Shown: positions 4,750-8,764 of the stretch, piece by piece
Layout: every line of letters begins with the position of its first letter
Position numbering within the stretch: the stretch's first letter is position 1
Assembly (NCBI GenBank): GCA_910585935.1
Contig: CAJUHN010000166.1
Span: forward strand, 1 to 8,764
Direction: 5' to 3'
DNA from: an uncultured Lachnospiraceae bacterium
GTDB lineage: Bacteria > Bacillota > Clostridia > Lachnospirales > Lachnospiraceae
Length of the DNA: 8,764 bases
The notes under the pieces: generated by a model
Database searches by the model: none
What the model saw: the letters and a program-made list of their open reading frames with translations, nothing else
What the model was told of the DNA's origin: nothing
Translations under genes and position numbers: made by a program

Positions 4750-7700
4750 ATGTATTTAAAAAGTATTGAAGTACAGGGGTTTAAGTCATTTGCAAATAAA
4801 ATCATATTTGAATTTCATAATGGCATTACAGGTATCGTAGGACCAAATGGGAGCGGAAAGAGCAATGTAGCAGATGCTGTGCGTTGGGTGTTAGGAGAAC
4901 AGAGTGCAAAACAATTGCGAGGAGCGAAGATGGAGGATATTATCTTTTCTGGAACAGAGAACAGAAAATCACAGGGTTTTGCATATGTGGCACTGACTAT
5001 TGAAAATTCTGATCATCAACTTCCTGTGGAATATGAAGAAGTGACAATAGCGAGAAGAGTATATCGTTCAGGAGAGAGTGAATATCTGTTAAATGGACAT
5101 TCATGCAGATTAAAAGATGTCAATGAATTATTTTATGATACAGGGATCGGAAAGGAAGGTTATTCTATTATCGGACAGGGGCAGATCGATAAAATTTTAA
5201 GTGGAAAACCTGAAGAGAGAAGAGAACTTTTTGATGAAGCAGCTGGGATCGTGAAATTTAAAAGAAAAAAAAATGAAGCGGTGAAAAAATTAGAATCTCA
5301 AAGGCAAAATTTAGTGCGAATCAAGGATATTCTTTCTGAACTCGAAAAACAAGTAGAGCCTTTAGAAAAACAAGCACAGACAGCAAAAGAATATTTAAAC
5401 TTGAAAGAAGAACTAAAAATCTATGATATCCATTTATTTTTGGCTGAAAATCAAGGACTGAAAGACCAACTAGAGAATGTACAGGCAAAACTTTCTATTG
5501 TACAGTGTGATTTTCAGAGTTCTAAACGCGCATATGAAAAGGCAAAAGAAGATTATGAAAAAGTAGAGAAAGAATTAGAAGAACTCTCAAAAAAAACAGA
5601 ATTTACACAAAATCAGGCAGCACAAGAAAAACTTAGTAAAGAAAAAAAAGAGGGAGAAAAAAATCTTTTAAAAGAACAGATTCGCAGTGCAGGTGAACGA
5701 AAGGAAAACCTTTTTGAAAGGGAAAAAGCGTTAGAACAAGAAAGAAAGATAAAAGAAAAAGAGAAAGAAAATTGTGAAAAGGAAGAGAAGCGTTTACAAA
5801 AGCAATTACTACAAGCAGAGGAAAAAAAGAAAGAAGTTTCTACTAAGACAAAAGAAGTGACTGATAAAATTGAAACAGCTCTTTTAAAAGTGGAACAAGA
5901 CAGAGCACAGATCATTGAGCTTTTAAATGAAAAATCAAATATAAAAGGGAATATCCAGCGATATGATACGATGTCAGAGCAGATTCAAATCCGGAAAGCA
6001 CAACTTGGCAGTAAACTTTTACAATATAAAACAGAAGAAGAAGTGCAAAAGCAAAATATCACACAATTAGAAAAAGAATTACAGGAAATACAAGGAGAAA
6101 TAAAACAAAAAGAGCAAAAACAGATAATTCTTTCCGAACAAATTCATAAAATTCATGAATGGAATATACAATTAGAACAAGAACAGACAAACTTACAACA
6201 GACGTATCACACAGAAAAATCAAAATTAGATACTCTTATCAATATGATAGAACGCTATGATGGCTATGGAATTAGTATCCGCAAAATTATGGAATTAAAA
6301 ACAAAAAAAGAGGGAATTATTGGTGTAGTAGCAGATATCATAAAAGCAGAAAAAAAGTATGAAATAGCGATTGAAACAGCGCTGGGAGGAAATATCCAAA
6401 ATATTGTAACAGATAATGAAACAACAGCAAAAGAATCAATAGAATATCTAAAAAAGAATAAATTTGGAAGAGCTACATTTTTGCCATTAGATGGAATTGA
6501 CAGCCGAAACACTTTTGAGAAAAAAATAGTTTTAGAAGAAGAGGGAGTATTAGGAATTGCGAGTGATTTAGTGCAAGTGGAAAAAAAATATCATAAAATT
6601 GCTGTCTATCTATTAGGAAGAACTATTGTAGTAGATCAGATTGACCATGCCCTTTGGATCGCCCGAAAATATCATCATACCCTTCGCATTGTGACATTAG
6701 AGGGAGAGTTATTAAATGCAGGAGGTTCAATGACTGGTGGAACATTTAAAAATGCAGGAAATCTGTTAGGAAGAAGACGAGAGATGGAAGAACTTAAGAA
6801 AAAGACAGATTCCATATCGAAAAAATGGGAAGAAGTAAAGAAGCAGATAGAACAAAATAAAATAGAAAATGCAGAAAACAGAAATCTTTTAGAGGAACAA
6901 AAAGAGGGTTTACAAAAGAAATATTTATTACAAAACACCACAAATTTAAGCCTTTCTCATGCAAAGGAAGAACATGCACAGTTGATACAGCAATATTATA
7001 GTTATCTAGAAGAAAATAAAGAATTAGAAGATCAGATTTCGGATATCAAAACAGGAATAGAAGAACATACAAAAACAGCCAAAGAATTTGAAATAAAACA
7101 AAATGAGTTGGAAAGGGAAGTAGAAATACTATTAAAACAAACAGAAGAAGATAAAAAGAGAGAACAAAAACAAAAAGAAACTTTAGAAGAGAGTCGGCTG
7201 ATATATGCTAATATAAAGCAAAAACGGGACTTTTTAATAGAAAATAAAGAACGTGTGCAAAAAGAGATAGAGAAATTTAAAAAAGAAGAAACACAAATAG
7301 AAGAAGAAAGAGAAAAATTAGAACAAGAAAGAAAAGAAAAAGAACATAAGATACAACAGATAAAAGAGGATATTTTAAAAGCGCAAAAAAAGAATGAAGA
7401 ATTAGAAAAGGATTTGGCTGTGTTTCAACAGGATAGAGAAAAATTAACGCAATCACAGAAGAAAAATTTTGCCAGAATGGAAGAACTTTCAGAGCGTATA
7501 ACGGCTTTAGATAAAGACAGTTTTAGGTTAAATAGTCAAAAGGAGAATTATGAAGAAGCGTTAGATGCAAAGATTCATTATATGTGGGAAGAATATGAAC
7601 TCACTTATAGTGAAATAAAAGAAGCAAAACAAGCAGGAAAATATGTATTAGAAGAGAAAATAGACAGCGCTTTGATGAAAAAACGAGTGAATAATCTGAA

Positions 7701-8331
7701 AAATAAAATTAAAAATTTAGGCACAGTAAATGTTAATGCTATAGAGGATTTTAAAGAAGTTTTTAAACGATATCAATTTTTAAAAACACAACATGAGGAT
7801 TTGATTACAGCAGAAAAGACATTATTACAGATCATTGAAGAGTTAGATGCAGGAATGAGAAACCAATTTAAAGAAAAATTTAAAGAAATACAGGGGGAAT
7901 TTAACAGAGTGTTTCAGGAATTATTTGGAGGAGGAAAAGGAACACTCGAATTAGTAGAGGAAGAGGATATTTTAGAGGCAGGAATTAGAATTATTTCTCA
8001 GCCACCGGGGAAAAAATTACAAAATATGATGCAGCTTTCGGGAGGAGAAAAGGCTTTGACTGCCATAGCGTTGTTGTTCGCGATTCAAAATTTGAAGCCA
8101 TCTCCATTTTGCCTATTAGATGAGATAGAAGCGGCATTAGATGATTCTAATGTGGGAAGATTTGCTCAGTATTTACATAAGCTCACAGAACATACGCAAT
8201 TTATTGTGATCACACATAGAAGAGGGACTATGGAAGCGGCGGATAGACTCTATGGGATAACGATGCAGGAGAAAGGAGTGTCTACATTAGTTTCTGTGAA
8301 TTTAATTTTATCAGAGGAGGCTGTTTCTTAG
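4750..8331 (+). CDS. smc: Chromosome segregation ATPase SMC
   Basis: SMC forms a dimer that, with ScpA and ScpB, extrudes and compacts DNA loops for chromosome segregation. The 1193 residues are full length for the family. The N-terminal head holds Walker A GPNGSGKS at 31-38. A Lys/Glu/Gln-rich coiled coil runs from about 165 to 500. The hinge spans about 503-664, from YDGYG to the conserved GGSMTGG. The return coil runs from about 675 to 985. The C-terminal head holds the ABC signature LSGGEK at 1096-1101, Walker B CLLDEIEAALDD at 1121-1132 with catalytic Glu1125, and the THRRGTMEAAD switch. AGGGAG (4739-4744) precedes the ATG by 5 bases. No clear promoter is visible in the 190-base gap after rnc. 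ftsY, often next in related genomes, is absent from the following 433 bases. Confidence 0.98.
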   Translation: MYLKSIEVQGFKSFANKIIFEFHNGITGIVGPNGSGKSNVADAVRWVLGEQSAKQLRGAKMEDIIFSGTENRKSQGFAYVALTIENSDHQLPVEYEEVTIARRVYRSGESEYLLNGHSCRLKDVNELFYDTGIGKEGYSIIGQGQIDKILSGKPEERRELFDEAAGIVKFKRKKNEAVKKLESQRQNLVRIKDILSELEKQVEPLEKQAQTAKEYLNLKEELKIYDIHLFLAENQGLKDQLENVQAKLSIVQCDFQSSKRAYEKAKEDYEKVEKELEELSKKTEFTQNQAAQEKLSKEKKEGEKNLLKEQIRSAGERKENLFEREKALEQERKIKEKEKENCEKEEKRLQKQLLQAEEKKKEVSTKTKEVTDKIETALLKVEQDRAQIIELLNEKSNIKGNIQRYDTMSEQIQIRKAQLGSKLLQYKTEEEVQKQNITQLEKELQEIQGEIKQKEQKQIILSEQIHKIHEWNIQLEQEQTNLQQTYHTEKSKLDTLINMIERYDGYGISIRKIMELKTKKEGIIGVVADIIKAEKKYEIAIETALGGNIQNIVTDNETTAKESIEYLKKNKFGRATFLPLDGIDSRNTFEKKIVLEEEGVLGIASDLVQVEKKYHKIAVYLLGRTIVVDQIDHALWIARKYHHTLRIVTLEGELLNAGGSMTGGTFKNAGNLLGRRREMEELKKKTDSISKKWEEVKKQIEQNKIENAENRNLLEEQKEGLQKKYLLQNTTNLSLSHAKEEHAQLIQQYYSYLEENKELEDQISDIKTGIEEHTKTAKEFEIKQNELEREVEILLKQTEEDKKREQKQKETLEESRLIYANIKQKRDFLIENKERVQKEIEKFKKEETQIEEEREKLEQERKEKEHKIQQIKEDILKAQKKNEELEKDLAVFQQDREKLTQSQKKNFARMEELSERITALDKDSFRLNSQKENYEEALDAKIHYMWEEYELTYSEIKEAKQAGKYVLEEKIDSALMKKRVNNLKNKIKNLGTVNVNAIEDFKEVFKRYQFLKTQHEDLITAEKTLLQIIEELDAGMRNQFKEKFKEIQGEFNRVFQELFGGGKGTLELVEEEDILEAGIRIISQPPGKKLQNMMQLSGGEKALTAIALLFAIQNLKPSPFCLLDEIEAALDDSNVGRFAQYLHKLTEHTQFIVITHRRGTMEAADRLYGITMQEKGVSTLVSVNLILSEEAVS

Positions 8332-8373
8332 AAAGAAAGAGAGGTAAATTTTAGGGGAAGTGAGTGAGTTTCC

Positions 8374-8519
8374 GCGGCAGCAAGAAATTTTCCAACGAAG
8401 CCGCGCTCTCGCTCCGTTCCAGACGTAGTGGTACTAAATTCTCGGCGCGTCACCGCACCGCTCATTAAGTGCCAACGTCTTCCAAGGGGCTTCTTTTGGA
8501 ATAATTTCTTGCTTTCGCT
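8374..8519 (-). repeat. Structured palindromic repeat, copy 3 (complete, inverted orientation)
   Basis: This is a complete copy of about 146 bases on the minus strand relative to copies 1, 2 and 4. Outer arms pair as AGCAAGAAATT (8379-8389) with AATTTCTTGCT (8503-8513), then TTCCA (8390-8394) with TGGAA (8497-8501), then GAAGCC (8397-8402) with GGCTTC (8488-8493). The central hairpin, read on the minus strand, is CGGTGCG, GTGA loop, CGCGCCG (8460 down to 8443), the same as in copy 1. TTGTTG at 8523-8528 is the counterpart of CAACAA beside copy 2. It starts 42 bases after the smc stop and has no T run, so it is not a standard terminator. Confidence 0.9.
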
Positions 8520-8693
8520 GCCTTGTTGGCTGTTCTAGGAGTGATTTTATCTATACTTTTTCATGAATTTATATAAATTTACTTTTTGGTTTATATAGAA
8601 TAATAAGTAAGGTTTATAATCTATGGGGAATGTTTTCTATCATAATAATTTGGCAATTATGAAACTAAAATATAGTTAGAATGGCGATAAAGT
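8520..8693. other. AT-rich gene-free spacer between repeat copies 3 and 4
   Basis: I see no gene in this stretch. It holds a perfect 14-bp palindrome, AATTTATATAAATT (8566-8579), a TATAAT-like hexamer near 8616, and a short inverted repeat ATAATT/AATTAT near 8644-8659. No convincing -35 partner is found, so no promoter is called. The left ends of copies 3 and 4 face each other across it. Confidence 0.6.
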
Positions 8694-8764
8694 AGCGCAG
8701 AGCAAAAACTATTCCATAAGAAGCCCCTTGGAAGACGCTTGCCCGTTAATGAGCAGTTCCGTTA
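8694..8764 (+). repeat. Structured palindromic repeat, copy 4 (left half, cut by window end)
   Basis: It begins at AGCG (8694-8697) and carries the left arm ACTATTCCATAAGAAGCC, the conserved CCTTGGAAGACG block and TTAATGAG (8746-8753). It then enters the central hairpin with CAGTTCCG and ends at the window edge. The start of its central stem differs from both other versions. Matches to copies 2 and 3 are dense in the conserved blocks and loose at GACGCTTGCCCG. Confidence 0.87.

Noticed and set aside
5613..6979. Four minus-strand open frames inside smc
   Set aside because: They are antisense shadows of the A-rich coiled-coil coding sequence, giving Phe/Ser-rich translations without ribosome sites.
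8368..8472. A GTG-started short open frame after smc with AGGGGAAG before it
   Set aside because: It reads straight through repeat copy 3 and stops inside it; there is no sign of an FtsY N-terminus.
1..8764. CRISPR array, transposase or attachment-site reading of the repeats
   Set aside because: The repeats are few, long, palindromic and irregularly spaced in both orientations, no cas or transposase gene is present, and no clear target-site duplication flanks the complete copies.

Overview
The window looks like chromosome of a low-GC Gram-positive Clostridia, most likely a Lachnospiraceae-type organism. This rests on the A-rich codon use, the strong AGGAGG-type ribosome binding sites, the sigma-A promoters, and the conserved housekeeping order yceD-rpmF ... 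plsX-acpP-rnc-smc. The genus cannot be fixed from the sequence alone. All recognised genes lie on the + strand.

Layout. Positions 1-88 hold the right half of a structured repeat element. A perfect-consensus sigma-A promoter (133-161) then drives yceD (rRNA/large-subunit accumulation protein) and rpmF (ribosomal protein L32), closed by a terminator at 934-960. A secreted protein with choline/cell-wall-binding repeats and an unrecognised C-terminal domain (1009-1992) follows, with its own terminator. The 521-base gap 1993-2513 holds that terminator, repeat copy 2, an orphan terminator, a 10-bp inverted repeat and the plsX promoter. plsX and acpP form a tight lipid-synthesis pair ending in a terminator. 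rnc (RNase III) follows, then a long hairpin at 4578-4668, then a full-length smc. The last 433 bases carry no gene. They hold repeat copy 3 (minus orientation), an AT-rich spacer, and repeat copy 4, cut by the window end.

How it fits together. yceD/rpmF support ribosome assembly. plsX/acpP supply acyl-phosphate and acyl carrier for phospholipid synthesis. rnc processes double-stranded RNA and smc compacts and segregates chromosomes. The surface-protein gene and repeat copy 2 interrupt what is commonly a continuous rpmF-plsX run in related genomes. Repeats, rather than the often-found ftsY, follow smc.

The most notable non-gene signal is a family of about 147-bp imperfect palindromes, four copies in 8.8 kb. 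They share conserved arms but carry an internal hairpin whose stem sequence differs between copies while staying base-paired. The long hairpin directly downstream of the RNase III gene is the second signal. I see no phage, CRISPR, transposase, tRNA or rRNA, and no clear novel multi-gene system.
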